Source of the DNA: Tumebacillus permanentifrigoris
Lineage (GTDB): Bacteria > Bacillota > Bacilli > Tumebacillales > Tumebacillaceae
NCBI RefSeq assembly: GCF_003148565.1
Contig: NZ_QGGL01000004.1
Coordinates: 1 to 64,000 of the forward strand
Direction: 5' to 3'
Length of the DNA stretch: 64,000 bases
Shown here in pieces: positions 16,687-25,723 of the stretch. Position numbers and translations under genes: made by a program. Numbering within the stretch: position 1 is the first letter of the stretch; each line of letters opens with the position of its first letter. The notes under the pieces were generated by a model, which made no database searches, was not told the DNA's origin, and saw nothing but the letters and a program-made list of their open reading frames with translations.

Positions 16687-17350
16687 GCGCGGCCCTCCCC
16701 TCCTGCAGCGACGCCGTAAGCGCGTCGTATACGCTAGAAGCGATCGCGTTCCCTAGTTCCGTGGCGAGACCCGCGTAGAGATGCACCCCGGTGTACGCCG
16801 GGTTCTGCGTAGTCGCGACGATTACGGAATCTGTTGTTGTGCCAGTCGCCATCGCTCCGGTGGCATCGGTGACACCAAGGTCTTGGAGCGCGGCTGCTTT
16901 GGCTTCGGTGATCGTGATCAGCGCATTGACCAGCGCCGCATCACTCAACCGCGCATCCAGCGCCACGATGATGTTGATCGTGCCCGCCCGGTAGCCAGGA
17001 TACGTCTTGCGCTTCATCCCAGCCCGCGCCGCGTTGCCAACACCAGCCGTGACGTACACGCGCAGTTGGAACTGATCCCCTGCCGCAAACCCTTCCACCA
17101 CTTGGTCGACGTCTGCCGCTGTCATCATCCCCACAGACTCTGACAGCGGAATCCCCAACCCCTCCACCTTGCGCTCCAAGTCCTGCCACGGATCATCTGA
17201 CGTGTACCCGTGCGGCACTTGGACGTTCAGCAGATAGCGCTTCTCCTGCAGACCCCCGCCCAACACCGACGAACTCAGCGTGTAAAAAGGACGCTGTCCG
17301 CTGAGAATCAGCGCACCGTCCTCGATGCGACGATCAATCCACGTAGACAT
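16679..17350 (-). CDS. cbiZ: Adenosylcobinamide amidohydrolase
   Basis: 223 residues from the ATG at 17350, chosen for GGAGGTCGTC just upstream; it overlaps cbiP by 17 bases. VTAGVGNAARAG and the GTINIIVALDARLSDAALVNA stretch are characteristic of CbiZ. The enzyme cleaves the aminopropanol side chain of adenosylcobinamide or of pseudo-B12-type corrinoids, returning adenosylcobyric acid that CbiB can reuse. CbiZ is a salvage and remodelling enzyme, first known from archaea and phototrophic bacteria. Here it sits between cbiP and cbiB, the two enzymes on either side of its product. Confidence 0.9.
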   Translation of the reverse strand: MSTWIDRRIEDGALILSGQRPFYTLSSSVLGGGLQEKRYLLNVQVPHGYTSDDPWQDLERKVEGLGIPLSESVGMMTAADVDQVVEGFAAGDQFQLRVYVTAGVGNAARAGMKRKTYPGYRAGTINIIVALDARLSDAALVNALITITEAKAAALQDLGVTDATGAMATGTTTDSVIVATTQNPAYTGVHLYAGLATELGNAIASSVYDALTASLQEGRAAHE

Positions 17351-18848
17351 GACGACCTCCGATGATCTCATACACCCGTTCGAGATCCACGTGCTGGCGA
17401 AGATGCGCGGCGAGGCGTGCGTAGCTTTTTTCCCGGCGCTCGGCTTCGGTCTCGACGTCACCGAGCAGGGGAGCGATGCCTTTTTGCACCCGGAGGTGGT
17501 TGAGGAAGTCACGCGTGAAGGCGCGGTTTTGGAACAGCCCATGTAGATAGGTGCCGATCACGCGCCCGTCCTTGGAGATCGCGCCATCGAACTCACCTGA
17601 GTCAAACTGTAGGAACGGCGCGTCCGATTTGCGATCGGTGCGACCGAGATGGATTTCGTAGCCCTCCACCTCATGTGCGGAGAACGCTTGTGGCAAAAGA
17701 CGACCGCGGTTGCGGATCGTCTTTTTTTCCGCGAGAAAGGTGGTTTCCAGTGTCAGCAGGCCGAGCCCCGACACGTGCTCATGTACAGATTCTACGCGGT
17801 CTGGGTCATATAAAGTCTCACCGAGCATCTGAAAACCGCCGCAGAGTCCGACGATCGTGTGCTTTCCGTCCAGTGCCAAGATCGCGTCTGCGAGGCCCGT
17901 GTGTCGGAGCCAGAGCAGGTCTTCCACCGTGTTTTTGCTGCCAGGGAGCAAAATCAGATCGGGCTTGCCGAGGGCGCGGGCCGAGCTGACGAAGCGGACG
18001 TTTACGCCCGATTCCTCTTGGAGCGGGACTACGTCGGTGAAGTTCGAGATGCGCGGGAATTTGATCACCGCGATGTCGAGGTCAGCATCTGCACGGTCGC
18101 GCGCCTTCAGTCGCAGGGAGTCCAACGCCAGCGAGTCCTCTGGATCGATTCCGTGGTCAAAGTGCGGGATCACACCCAGAACGGGAATGCCTGTGCGCTC
18201 CTCCAACCAGACGAGGCCGGAGTCGAGCAGTTCCTTGCGCCCGCGAAATTTGTTGATCAGGAAGCCCTTGACCCGCGCCCGTTCGTGCGGTTCCAGCAAT
18301 TCCAACGTGCCGACCAGCGAGGCAAATACACCGCCTCGTTCGATGTCAGCGACCAACAAAACCGGGCAATCCAGCATGTCCGCAATCCGCATATTCGCAA
18401 TATCGCGGTCCTTCAAGTTGATCTCAGCGGGCGACCCGGCCCCTTCGACGACGAGCAGGTCGAATTGTGTGGCGAGTCGTTCGATCGATTCCGCGACTTT
18501 TGGCAAGACCTTGGGCACGTACTCCTCGCGATAGGAAAACGCTTCGAGGTCGGCAAAGTGCTTGCCGTGAACAATCACTTCGGAGATCATCTCCGCTTTG
18601 GGTTTCAACAGGATCGGGTTCATGTCGACCGTCGCTTCCAAACCGCAGGCTTCCGCTTGCACGCCTTGCGCCCGCCCGATCTCACCGCCATCGGAGGTGA
18701 TGTAGGAGTTGAGCGCCATGTTTTGCGACTTGAAAGGGGCGACATGGACGCCGTCCTCCTTGAAAATGCGGCACAGTCCTGTGCAGAGCAGCGATTTGCC
18801 TGCATCGGAGGAAGTGCCTTGAATCATCAGGGCATGGATAAGGGTCAT
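17334..18848 (-). CDS. cbiP: Cobyric acid synthase
   Basis: 504 residues from the ATG at 18848, overlapping cobC by ATGA. The N-terminal dethiobiotin-synthetase-like domain has MIQGTSSDAGKS (P-loop) and PFKSQNMALNSYIT. The C-terminal class I-like glutaminase has LCGGFQMLG (nucleophile cysteine) and the distal histidine region GTYLHGLFQN. It amidates positions b, d, e and g of adenosylcobyrinic acid a,c-diamide. It is also called CobQ. Nothing unusual was noticed. Confidence 0.95.
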   Translation of the reverse strand: MTLIHALMIQGTSSDAGKSLLCTGLCRIFKEDGVHVAPFKSQNMALNSYITSDGGEIGRAQGVQAEACGLEATVDMNPILLKPKAEMISEVIVHGKHFADLEAFSYREEYVPKVLPKVAESIERLATQFDLLVVEGAGSPAEINLKDRDIANMRIADMLDCPVLLVADIERGGVFASLVGTLELLEPHERARVKGFLINKFRGRKELLDSGLVWLEERTGIPVLGVIPHFDHGIDPEDSLALDSLRLKARDRADADLDIAVIKFPRISNFTDVVPLQEESGVNVRFVSSARALGKPDLILLPGSKNTVEDLLWLRHTGLADAILALDGKHTIVGLCGGFQMLGETLYDPDRVESVHEHVSGLGLLTLETTFLAEKKTIRNRGRLLPQAFSAHEVEGYEIHLGRTDRKSDAPFLQFDSGEFDGAISKDGRVIGTYLHGLFQNRAFTRDFLNHLRVQKGIAPLLGDVETEAERREKSYARLAAHLRQHVDLERVYEIIGGRHVYVD

Positions 18849-19447
18849 GTGGCTGTGATCTCTCCTTCTACCAGCGTCCAGCCGTCGGTTGTGCGCCGCA
18901 CGTGTGCGAAGCCACCGGGCGGCAGGTGGAGGTGATGAAAACGGGCAGGGTCTTGCAACACGTACTTCGCATACCACCAGCGGATCGGACCGCCATGCGA
19001 GACGACGAGCAGCGTCTCATCTGCAGACGCGTCGCATGCGATCCTCTCGTGCCAAGCGCTGAGGCGGATGTCGAGGTCCTGCAACGTCTCTCCGTTGGGC
19101 GGCGCGACCGTCCACGGATCGTCGTACCACCGCCAGAGTTGCTCGCGGGCGGTGGCTTCGAGCTCGGCGTAGGTCTGCGCTTCCCAATCTCCGAAGTTCA
19201 GTTCGAGGAGGCGTGGGTCTGCGCTATGCTGATCAAAATCAGGGATCAAAAGTTCGGCGGTCTGTTGCGTGCGAAGTAGGGGGCTGTGGGAGAGGCGTGT
19301 GACTTTGGTGAGAAGCGGGGCGAGTCGGTTGCGCAATTCGATGATCTGCTGACTTCCCCGTTCGTTGAGCGGGAGGTCGGTGCGCCCGATGTATTGGCGG
19401 AGGGCGTTGCCCGACGTTTCACCATGCCGGACGAGGATCAGTTCCAT
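18845..19447 (-). CDS. cobC: Alpha-ribazole phosphatase (histidine phosphatase family)
   Basis: 200 residues beginning MELILVRHGETSGNALRQYI, with the phosphohistidine motif RHG (H8), a second conserved segment LSHSPLLRTQQTAELL and the C-terminal histidine in LLVVSHGGPIRW. In cobalamin assembly the enzyme removes the 5'-phosphate of alpha-ribazole phosphate or of adenosylcobalamin phosphate. It overlaps cobS by 10 bases. Family resemblance to phosphoglycerate mutases is resolved by the operon context. Confidence 0.88.
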   Translation of the reverse strand: MELILVRHGETSGNALRQYIGRTDLPLNERGSQQIIELRNRLAPLLTKVTRLSHSPLLRTQQTAELLIPDFDQHSADPRLLELNFGDWEAQTYAELEATAREQLWRWYDDPWTVAPPNGETLQDLDIRLSAWHERIACDASADETLLVVSHGGPIRWWYAKYVLQDPARFHHLHLPPGGFAHVRRTTDGWTLVEGEITAT

Positions 19448-20181
19448 AGCAACTTCTCCGCGACCACGAACGCCAGCAGCACGACGGCTTCCGTCACTTC
19501 ACAGATCGTCCCGTAAACGTCCCCGGTGAGACCGCCGATTTTTTTCATCGACGAGCGGATAATCAAGGTAGACGCCACCAGTGTGAGCCCGCAGGTGAAG
19601 ACGGCCACGACGCCCCCTTTTGCGACAAAGACAGCTACTATTAATAGGAAGAAACTCCACCCAAAAGCCCGCCCCGACGTGCGCAGACTCAGCCCGAGGC
19701 CCTCCTCCCGCGCATAGGGAAACAGGTACATCGCCGCCATCATCGCACCTCGCCCCATCATCGGGGCGACGACCAACGCGACAATTTGCAAGCCTGCATG
19801 CAGGGAGAAAAGGGCTGCCAGCTTGTTGCCGAGCACGAGGATCGCCGCCAACACGCCCATCCCGCCGACACGGCTGTCCTTCATGATCTCGAGGATGCGT
19901 TCACGGCTCCGGTAGCTTCCGAAACCATCTGCTGTGTCCATCAGACCGTCGAGGTGCAAGCCGCCTGTGAGATAGACCCAACAGGTGAGCACCAACATCC
20001 CCTCGACAAGCGGCGGGGTGACAAATTCGAGCGCCGATCCGACAGATGCGAGGAGTACGCCGATCAGCAGGCCGACCACCGGATACCACGGAGGACTGGA
20101 CTTCCATGCGTCTGGGTCGAGGTTGCGCGGCACCGGGATGCGGGTGAGGAATCCTAGTGCTTGGAAAAAGGACTGGATCAC
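19438..20181 (-). CDS. cobS: Adenosylcobinamide-GDP ribazoletransferase (cobalamin synthase)
   Basis: 247 residues, integral membrane. It has FFQALGFLTRIPVPRNLDPD near the start and the catalytic GGLHLDGLMDTADGFGS with its acidic metal-binding residues, followed by DSRVGGMGVLAAILVLGNK. It joins alpha-ribazole (phosphate) to adenosylcobinamide-GDP, the final assembly step at the membrane. It overlaps cobU by ATGA, so CobU product and CobS are made together. Confidence 0.95.
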   Translation of the reverse strand: MIQSFFQALGFLTRIPVPRNLDPDAWKSSPPWYPVVGLLIGVLLASVGSALEFVTPPLVEGMLVLTCWVYLTGGLHLDGLMDTADGFGSYRSRERILEIMKDSRVGGMGVLAAILVLGNKLAALFSLHAGLQIVALVVAPMMGRGAMMAAMYLFPYAREEGLGLSLRTSGRAFGWSFFLLIVAVFVAKGGVVAVFTCGLTLVASTLIIRSSMKKIGGLTGDVYGTICEVTEAVVLLAFVVAEKLLWN

Positions 20182-20744
20182 TCCACGCCACTCCCTTCAA
20201 TAGAAGGAAGTCGCAGCGGTCGGCCGGACACGACGAGGTAGACCTCCTCCGCCTGTGCCGCGAAGAGTTGGTTGACCTCACCGAGCAAGTCTTGGAACGC
20301 CCGCCCGAGCGGGGTCATCGCGACTCCGCCGAGGCCGGTTTCGTTGGTGACGAGCACCGTGGGAACGGGGCTTTTCTGCAAAAAGTCCGCGAGGTGGTGG
20401 GCTTCGGTGAGCACGCGCTGTCGGGTCTCGTCCGTGCGCCACGCCTCCTCGGGGAGGTTGAGGAGGATCGTGCTGACCCATGTGGAGAGGCAGTCGAGCA
20501 GGACAACCTCCCACCCGTCGACCCGCAGTGCGTCTGCAATCGGATTCGTGAGGTCCTCCCCCGCTTCAAGTAGACCCCACGATGCCGGTCGTCGATTCCG
20601 ATGCAGGTCGATGCGCGCCTGCATCTCAGCGTCCCAGATCTGACCGGTGGCGACGTACAACACGCGCCGGGAGAACCCTGCGCGGCGTTCGGCCCAGGCG
20701 CTTTTTCCCGAACGAACGCCGCCCGTGACTAGGGTGTACGGCAT
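20178..20744 (-). CDS. cobU: Adenosylcobinamide kinase / adenosylcobinamide-phosphate guanylyltransferase
   Basis: 188 residues from the ATG at 20744; GAGGAGGGG precedes it. It begins MPYTLVTGGVRSGKSAWAE, with P-loop GGVRSGKS, and contains VLYVATGQIWDAEM and VTNETGLGGVAMTPLGR, typical of CobU. It phosphorylates adenosylcobinamide and transfers GMP from GTP. Its first 16 bases overlap the end of cobD in another frame. Confidence 0.94.
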   Translation of the reverse strand: MPYTLVTGGVRSGKSAWAERRAGFSRRVLYVATGQIWDAEMQARIDLHRNRRPASWGLLEAGEDLTNPIADALRVDGWEVVLLDCLSTWVSTILLNLPEEAWRTDETRQRVLTEAHHLADFLQKSPVPTVLVTNETGLGGVAMTPLGRAFQDLLGEVNQLFAAQAEEVYLVVSGRPLRLPSIEGSGVE

Positions 20745-21853
20745 GTCATCCCCTCCTCGGTCATCGCTTGTTGCAAGGCGGTCAGCAGGCGCAAATTCTC
20801 CGCACGAGATCGCACCGCCACCCGGTAAAAAGCGGGCCCAAGTCCCGGGTATCCTGCACAACTGCGGATCAGCACCCCGTGCCGCCCGGTGCGCTCCTGC
20901 AAGTTCGGTGTCGTACTGCGAAACAGGATGAAGTTGACTTCACCGCCGTAGGTCTTCACGCTGGGCAACCCTTGCAGGCTTTTTTCCAAAAAAGGACGTT
21001 CCTCGCGCAACCACTGCACCGTCCGCGACTCAAACTCATGGTCTTGCAAACCCGCGATGCCCGCAACGCTCGCCAGCGAATTCACACTCCACGGCGACAG
21101 TTCCCGCTCGATGCGCACCGTCAGTTCCGGCGAGGCAAATGCGAACCCAAGCCGCAGACCTGGGATCGAGTAGAACTTGGTCATCGAGCGCAGGAGGATC
21201 ACGTTCGGAAATTCCTCCAAGTGAGGAAGCAACGTCGAGGCTCCCGGCAGGAAATCGAGGAAGGCTTCATCGACGAGCAGAAAGCGGTCACGCGCTTGCA
21301 AGCGTTGCGCCATCACACGTAGCCAGTCGATCGGCAGGAGGCGCCCGTTTGGGTTGTTTGGGTAGCCGACGATGAAGAGGTCTACCTGCTCGCAGGCATC
21401 CAATAGCTCCTCACGAGCAGGCAGGAAATCGGCTTCCTCGCGGGCGTAGACCCCGTGAAGTTTTGCACCTACCACATCGGAAGCCTCCGCATATTCGGAA
21501 AAGCAAGGGTGGATCAAGCCCACCGTCTGCGGCTGCAACGTGCGGAGGATTCCATAGAGAATCTCGGCGGCACCGTTGCCGACCGAGATGTTTTGAACAG
21601 GCCGTTGGTAGCGCGTGGAGAGCGCCTGCTTGAGTGCGCGGGACTTCAGGTCAGGGTAAGCGGTGATCGTCGACAGGTTGTCGCGAATTCCCTGCCAGAC
21701 CGTATCCGGCGGCCCGAGCGGGTTGATGTTGGCGCTGAAGTCGAGCAAGTGCGCACGCGGCACACCCAAGCTCTCCTCCGCTGTCCAGAGATCGCCACCG
21801 TGGCCGAATTTTTCAATGTGTGGTGTCACAAGACCAGCCTCCTTGGGTGTCAA
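20729..21853 (-). CDS. cobD: L-threonine-O-3-phosphate decarboxylase (PLP enzyme)
   Basis: 374 residues, class I/II aminotransferase fold. It shows LDFSANINPLGPP at the N-terminus, FIVGYPNNPNGRL, the PLP lysine in LLRSMTKFYSIPGLRLGFA and the substrate arginine in FYRVAVRS. It resembles HisC but the GHGGD start and the context indicate CobD, which makes (R)-1-amino-2-propanol phosphate for CbiB. ATGA overlaps the stop of cobO. Not to be confused with the CobD name used for CbiB in aerobic organisms. Confidence 0.9.
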   Translation of the reverse strand: MTPKEAGLVTPHIEKFGHGGDLWTAEESLGVPRAHLLDFSANINPLGPPDTVWQGIRDNLSTITAYPDLKSRALKQALSTRYQRPVQNISVGNGAAEILYGILRTLQPQTVGLIHPCFSEYAEASDVVGAKLHGVYAREEADFLPAREELLDACEQVDLFIVGYPNNPNGRLLPIDWLRVMAQRLQARDRFLLVDEAFLDFLPGASTLLPHLEEFPNVILLRSMTKFYSIPGLRLGFAFASPELTVRIERELSPWSVNSLASVAGIAGLQDHEFESRTVQWLREERPFLEKSLQGLPSVKTYGGEVNFILFRSTTPNLQERTGRHGVLIRSCAGYPGLGPAFYRVAVRSRAENLRLLTALQQAMTEEGMTCRTP

Positions 21854-22395
21854 AACTCCACGCCGAACACCGCTGGAATTCCCTCTTCGTAGTAATGCTT
21901 GATCGGTTGCATCTCGGTTACCAAGTCCGCCACGTCGATGATCTCTTGCTTCGCGCTGCGTCCTGTGATCACCAGATGGGTGTAGGACGGTCGCGTGCGG
22001 ATCAGGTCGAGCACTTCTGGGAGCGGCAGTACGTCGTCGATCGGGAATTTCGTGATCGCGAGGGCGTTGTTCAGTTCGTCCAGCACGATCACATCATACG
22101 CACCGGAACGAACTTCCTGTTGCACGATCTCCCATGCCTTGGCGAGCGCCACGCGATGCTCCTCTGGGGTTTTCGTCCACGTAAAGCCGATGCCGAGCTG
22201 CCGGATGTCAACGCCGAGCGTGGCGAAGGTGGTTTTTTCCCCATAGGTGCGTTGTGGACCCTTGATGAATTGCAAGACCAACACGTTATATCCGCGTCCA
22301 ACCGCCCGCATACAGAGGCCGAGGGCAGCTGTGGTTTTCCCCTTGCCTTCTCCTGTGTACACGAGGGTCATGCCGCGTCGTTTGCTGCGATCCAT
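21850..22395 (-). CDS. cobO: Cob(I)yrinic acid a,c-diamide adenosyltransferase
   Basis: 181 residues from the ATG at 22395. The long upstream frame overlaps cbiA antiparallel codons and is ignored, because AGAGGAGGGAG lies just before this ATG. TLVYTGEGKGKTTAALGLCM is the CobA/CobO/BtuR P-loop, then VLQFIKGP and VIVLDELNNAL. It adds the 5'-deoxyadenosyl upper ligand to reduced corrinoid. It starts 4 bases after the stop of cbiA, so adenosylation follows a,c-diamidation in gene order as well as in pathway. Confidence 0.94.
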   Translation of the reverse strand: MDRSKRRGMTLVYTGEGKGKTTAALGLCMRAVGRGYNVLVLQFIKGPQRTYGEKTTFATLGVDIRQLGIGFTWTKTPEEHRVALAKAWEIVQQEVRSGAYDVIVLDELNNALAITKFPIDDVLPLPEVLDLIRTRPSYTHLVITGRSAKQEIIDVADLVTEMQPIKHYYEEGIPAVFGVEF

Positions 22396-22399
22396 CGCG

Positions 22400-23800
22400 C
22401 TACTCCCTCCTCTGTCTGCCATAGGCGACCGCCGCAGCGACGAACCGCTTCGGCACCTCTGGGTTGGACGGGAAGTAGAGGTGCGTGTAGCCCGCGACGA
22501 GGTTCTCGCAGGTGTAGCCCTCCTCTTTTTGCCCGCGCATGCCTTGGGTGACATAGGCTTTGTGCGGGGCTTCGGTGGCGGTGGAGTAGTGGAATTCATG
22601 TCCGCGCACCTGCTCGCCCAGCGGGAGCAAAAAGTGCGGCGTTGCTGCCGCCGCCTCTCTGTATCCAAGTGCGGCGAGTCGGTCTTGCATCTGCACGTCA
22701 GACGGGATCAGTCCGACCATCTCGTAGCTGGCTCCGGCGCGGTCGGTGATCGTGTTGCAGAGGTACATGTAGCCTCCACACTCCGCGAGGGTCGGCAGTC
22801 CCGCCGTGATCCGATTGCGGAAGTCCGCACGTACCTGTGCGTGATCGTGCAGTTCGCGAGCGAACTCCTCCGGGAAGCCGCCACCGAGATAAAGTGCGTC
22901 CGCATCTACAGGGATCGACTCGCCGGCGAGTGGGCTGAAGTAGTGCAGTTCTGCGCCCACCTGTTCCAGCAACTCCAAATTCTCGGCGTAGTAGAAGTTA
23001 AACGCGGCATCGCGAGCGACGGCGATTTTGGCACGCGACGGCGGACGGTCGTGCCCGAACAGGTGTGGCGTTGGCGGTGCTTGGAGCGCTGGCGCACTGC
23101 GGGCGATCTCGAGGATCTCGTCGAGGTCGATGTGTTCCTCCACGAGATCCGCGAGCTTGGCAAAAAGCGGCGCTAACTCGCCACGCTCGACCGCCGGGAT
23201 CAAGCCCAAGTGGCGCTCGGGGATCTCGATGTCAGTTCTGCGCGTAAAGCCCCCGAGCAACGGGACACCGCAATCCTGTTCAATCGCTGTGCGCACCAAG
23301 TTGATGTGCCCGGCACTGCCTGCTTGGTTGGCGACGACACCCGCGATCGGCACGCCTTCGGTGAGGGTGCAGAACCCTTTGACGATCGCGGCTGCCGAAC
23401 GTGCCATGCTGGCGATGTTCACGAGCAGGATCGTCGGGGCTTGGAGCAACATCGAGACTTGAGCGGTGCTGCCTTGGTTGGAGCGCGGGTCTTTGCCATC
23501 GTAGTAGCCCATCACGCCTTCGATGATCGAGAGATCGGCACCTCGACTTCCACGCAGGAAGACCTCGCGCATGATCTCCGGTGTGGTCATCCACGTATCG
23601 AGATTGCGCGAGGGGCGTCCGGTGACCGCGGTATGGTAGGTCGGGTCGATGTAGTCCGGGCCGACTTTGAAGCCTTGGACGGTGAGGCCCCGGCGCTTGA
23701 AAGCGGCGAGCAGTCCGAGCGTCAGCGTGGTTTTGCCCACGCCACTGCCAGTGCCACCGATCGCGAGGCGCGGGCGGTGGTAGGTTTCCAATTTCTTCAT
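22400..23800 (-). CDS. cbiA: Cobyrinic acid a,c-diamide synthase
   Basis: 466 residues; the ATG at 23800 shares one base with the cbiG stop (TGATG). The N-terminal P-loop is GGTGSGVGKTTLTLGLLAAF, then FKVGPDYIDPTYH. The C-terminal glutaminase has AECGGYMYL with the nucleophile cysteine and GHEFHYS with the catalytic histidine. It uses ATP and glutamine to amidate side chains a and c of cobyrinate. GGAGGTG is the ribosome site. Length and motifs are normal. Confidence 0.95.
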   Translation of the reverse strand: MKKLETYHRPRLAIGGTGSGVGKTTLTLGLLAAFKRRGLTVQGFKVGPDYIDPTYHTAVTGRPSRNLDTWMTTPEIMREVFLRGSRGADLSIIEGVMGYYDGKDPRSNQGSTAQVSMLLQAPTILLVNIASMARSAAAIVKGFCTLTEGVPIAGVVANQAGSAGHINLVRTAIEQDCGVPLLGGFTRRTDIEIPERHLGLIPAVERGELAPLFAKLADLVEEHIDLDEILEIARSAPALQAPPTPHLFGHDRPPSRAKIAVARDAAFNFYYAENLELLEQVGAELHYFSPLAGESIPVDADALYLGGGFPEEFARELHDHAQVRADFRNRITAGLPTLAECGGYMYLCNTITDRAGASYEMVGLIPSDVQMQDRLAALGYREAAAATPHFLLPLGEQVRGHEFHYSTATEAPHKAYVTQGMRGQKEEGYTCENLVAGYTHLYFPSNPEVPKRFVAAAVAYGRQRRE

Positions 23801-24936
23801 CAGGTGGTGGCACCTCCGATGGGGAGCGCGACCGGGACACCATTGGGCACCAGTGCCACAGAGATCGTGACGTTGCCAGACTTGCGCTTTTCCAGCACCC
23901 ATTCGGTAGCCTCTGCAGAGAGCAGGGCTGCAGGTTCGCTCACTCCATAGGCTCCGGTGTATTTGAACACCGTCTCAGACGGGTTGGCGAGCGCAACTTG
24001 GTTGAGCTCCTCTGGGGTGTAGGTGGTGAACCCCCAGCCATGCGTTTCGCAGAGGGCGAGCAGGCCCGCCTCGTCCTTTTTCAAATCGATCGATGCGATG
24101 TTGCGGACGCTTTTCCGCGAGAATTGAAGTTCCTGCAAGGTCTCGTTCACGACCGCTTCGATCTCCTCAAAGGCGGTTCCTCGGTTGCAACCGATGCCGA
24201 GGACGATGTTTTTCGGACGGTAGAGGACGCCGTTGCGAAGCAGCACCGATTCCTCCTGCTCAGACAGCAGGCGATGGGTGATGACGAGCGCGGCATTCCA
24301 CTGCCACTCTGCACGCAGAGCAACGGCTTCCACGGTGGAATCTACCACCCGAAAGTGCGTCGGCAAGGGCTTGTCATAGTTCCACCAGTTGCGCTCGCCC
24401 GCTTCCTGCACGATCACCACCGGCTCCTCGTTGACCACGGCGGCCGATACAGGCGTCGCATGCTCGAAACTCTCGATCTGCCAGCCGAACTGTCGACCGA
24501 ACATGTCGACGGGAATCGTCTTTTGCACATCCGATGCGGTGGTGATCACCGGGGTCGCTCCGATCAGTTCCGCGATGACACGGGTCAGTTCATTGGCACC
24601 GCCGAGGTGCCCGGAGAGGACGGAGATCGCGAACTGGGCGCGGTCATCGACGACGACCACGCCAGGGTCGGTTTTTTTGTCCTTCAAGATCGGGGCGATC
24701 ATGCGCACGACAGCACCTAGCGAGATGAATTGGATAATCCCGGTGTAGCGTTGGAACAGGTCAGGCAGGATCAACTTGACGGAGCCTTCAAAAAGCTGGA
24801 TGCCCTTCTCCGCCTCATCCCCTTGTGCAAACTTGCTCATGTAGTAGAGATCAGAGCCTGGCAACTGCGCATGCAAGTTGCGCGCCGTCTCCACGCCATG
24901 CTTGGTGATCGCCACGATGGCGTAGGGATTAGCCAT
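23800..24936 (-). CDS. cbiG: Cobalt-precorrin-5A hydrolase
   Basis: 378 residues from the ATG at 24936, with AAAGGGG upstream; it overlaps cbiF by 8 bases. Typical CbiG features are YTGIIQFISLGAVVRMIAP, VVVDDRAQFAISVLSGHLGGAN and the C-terminal domain LGIGCNRGTAFEEIEAVV. It opens the delta-lactone of cobalt-precorrin-5A and releases acetaldehyde, a reaction specific to the anaerobic pathway. Its presence, with CbiD and CbiX, fixes the pathway type. Confidence 0.94.
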   Translation of the reverse strand: MANPYAIVAITKHGVETARNLHAQLPGSDLYYMSKFAQGDEAEKGIQLFEGSVKLILPDLFQRYTGIIQFISLGAVVRMIAPILKDKKTDPGVVVVDDRAQFAISVLSGHLGGANELTRVIAELIGATPVITTASDVQKTIPVDMFGRQFGWQIESFEHATPVSAAVVNEEPVVIVQEAGERNWWNYDKPLPTHFRVVDSTVEAVALRAEWQWNAALVITHRLLSEQEESVLLRNGVLYRPKNIVLGIGCNRGTAFEEIEAVVNETLQELQFSRKSVRNIASIDLKKDEAGLLALCETHGWGFTTYTPEELNQVALANPSETVFKYTGAYGVSEPAALLSAEATEWVLEKRKSGNVTISVALVPNGVPVALPIGGATT

Positions 24937-25723
24937 GAGTCGTAACCCCTTTGCGGAAGCGGTGTGTAAATTCCTTGTCATACAGCTTGGAACGGTGCCC
25001 GTCTTGATCGACCAGCGTCGGGTCGAGCGCCCAGCCCATCAGGATCATCGCGTGCGATCTGATGTTGTTCTCGCGCACCGCGATGTCGAGGTTCGCAAGC
25101 GTGGTGCGCACGATTTTTTGATCTGGCCACGTGGCGCGTTGCACGACCGCGATCGGCGTGTCAGGCGACCAACCGGCGTCAGACAGCTCGCCCATCACTT
25201 TTTTCGTCAAGGTTGCCGAGAGATACAGCGCGATGGTGCAGTGGTGCTTCGCGAGGTCGGTCAACTTCTCCAACTCCGGCACCGGCGTGCGTCCTTCGGC
25301 ACGGGTGAGGATCAGCGTCTGGGTCAGTTCCGGGATCGTCAGTTCCGCTTGCAAGGCCGCAGCCGAAGCAAAGACCGAGGAGACGCCGGGAACGATCTCA
25401 TAGGCAACGCCCGCTTTTTTTAGGAGGCTCATCTGCTCCATGATCGCGCCGTAGATCGCCGGGTCGCCCGTATGTACGCGTGCAACGCTCTTGCCTTGTT
25501 GGACGCTCTCGATCATGACCGCCACCATTTCGTCGAGGTCCATCCCTGCGCTTTTCAAAACCGCTGCGCCCGGTTTGTGGCGGGCGATCAGCTCTTCGTT
25601 GACGAGCGAATCGGTGTAGAGGACTACGTCTGCCGCTTGCAGGATTTTTAAGCCTTTTACCGTGATCAGGTCGGGATCACCAGGGCCTGCGCCCACGATG
25701 TAGACTTTCGGTTCGAGGGTCAT
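24929..25723 (-). CDS. cbiF: Cobalt-precorrin-4 C11-methyltransferase
   Basis: 264 residues. Motifs are KVYIVGAGPGDPDLITVKG, HTGDPAIYGAIMEQM and EIVPGVSSVFASAAALQAEL, with LMGWALDP near the end; this combination separates CbiF/CobM from the other tetrapyrrole methylases. It methylates C11. ATGA overlap with cbiL. Confidence 0.94.
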   Translation of the reverse strand: MTLEPKVYIVGAGPGDPDLITVKGLKILQAADVVLYTDSLVNEELIARHKPGAAVLKSAGMDLDEMVAVMIESVQQGKSVARVHTGDPAIYGAIMEQMSLLKKAGVAYEIVPGVSSVFASAAALQAELTIPELTQTLILTRAEGRTPVPELEKLTDLAKHHCTIALYLSATLTKKVMGELSDAGWSPDTPIAVVQRATWPDQKIVRTTLANLDIAVRENNIRSHAMILMGWALDPTLVDQDGHRSKLYDKEFTHRFRKGVTTHG

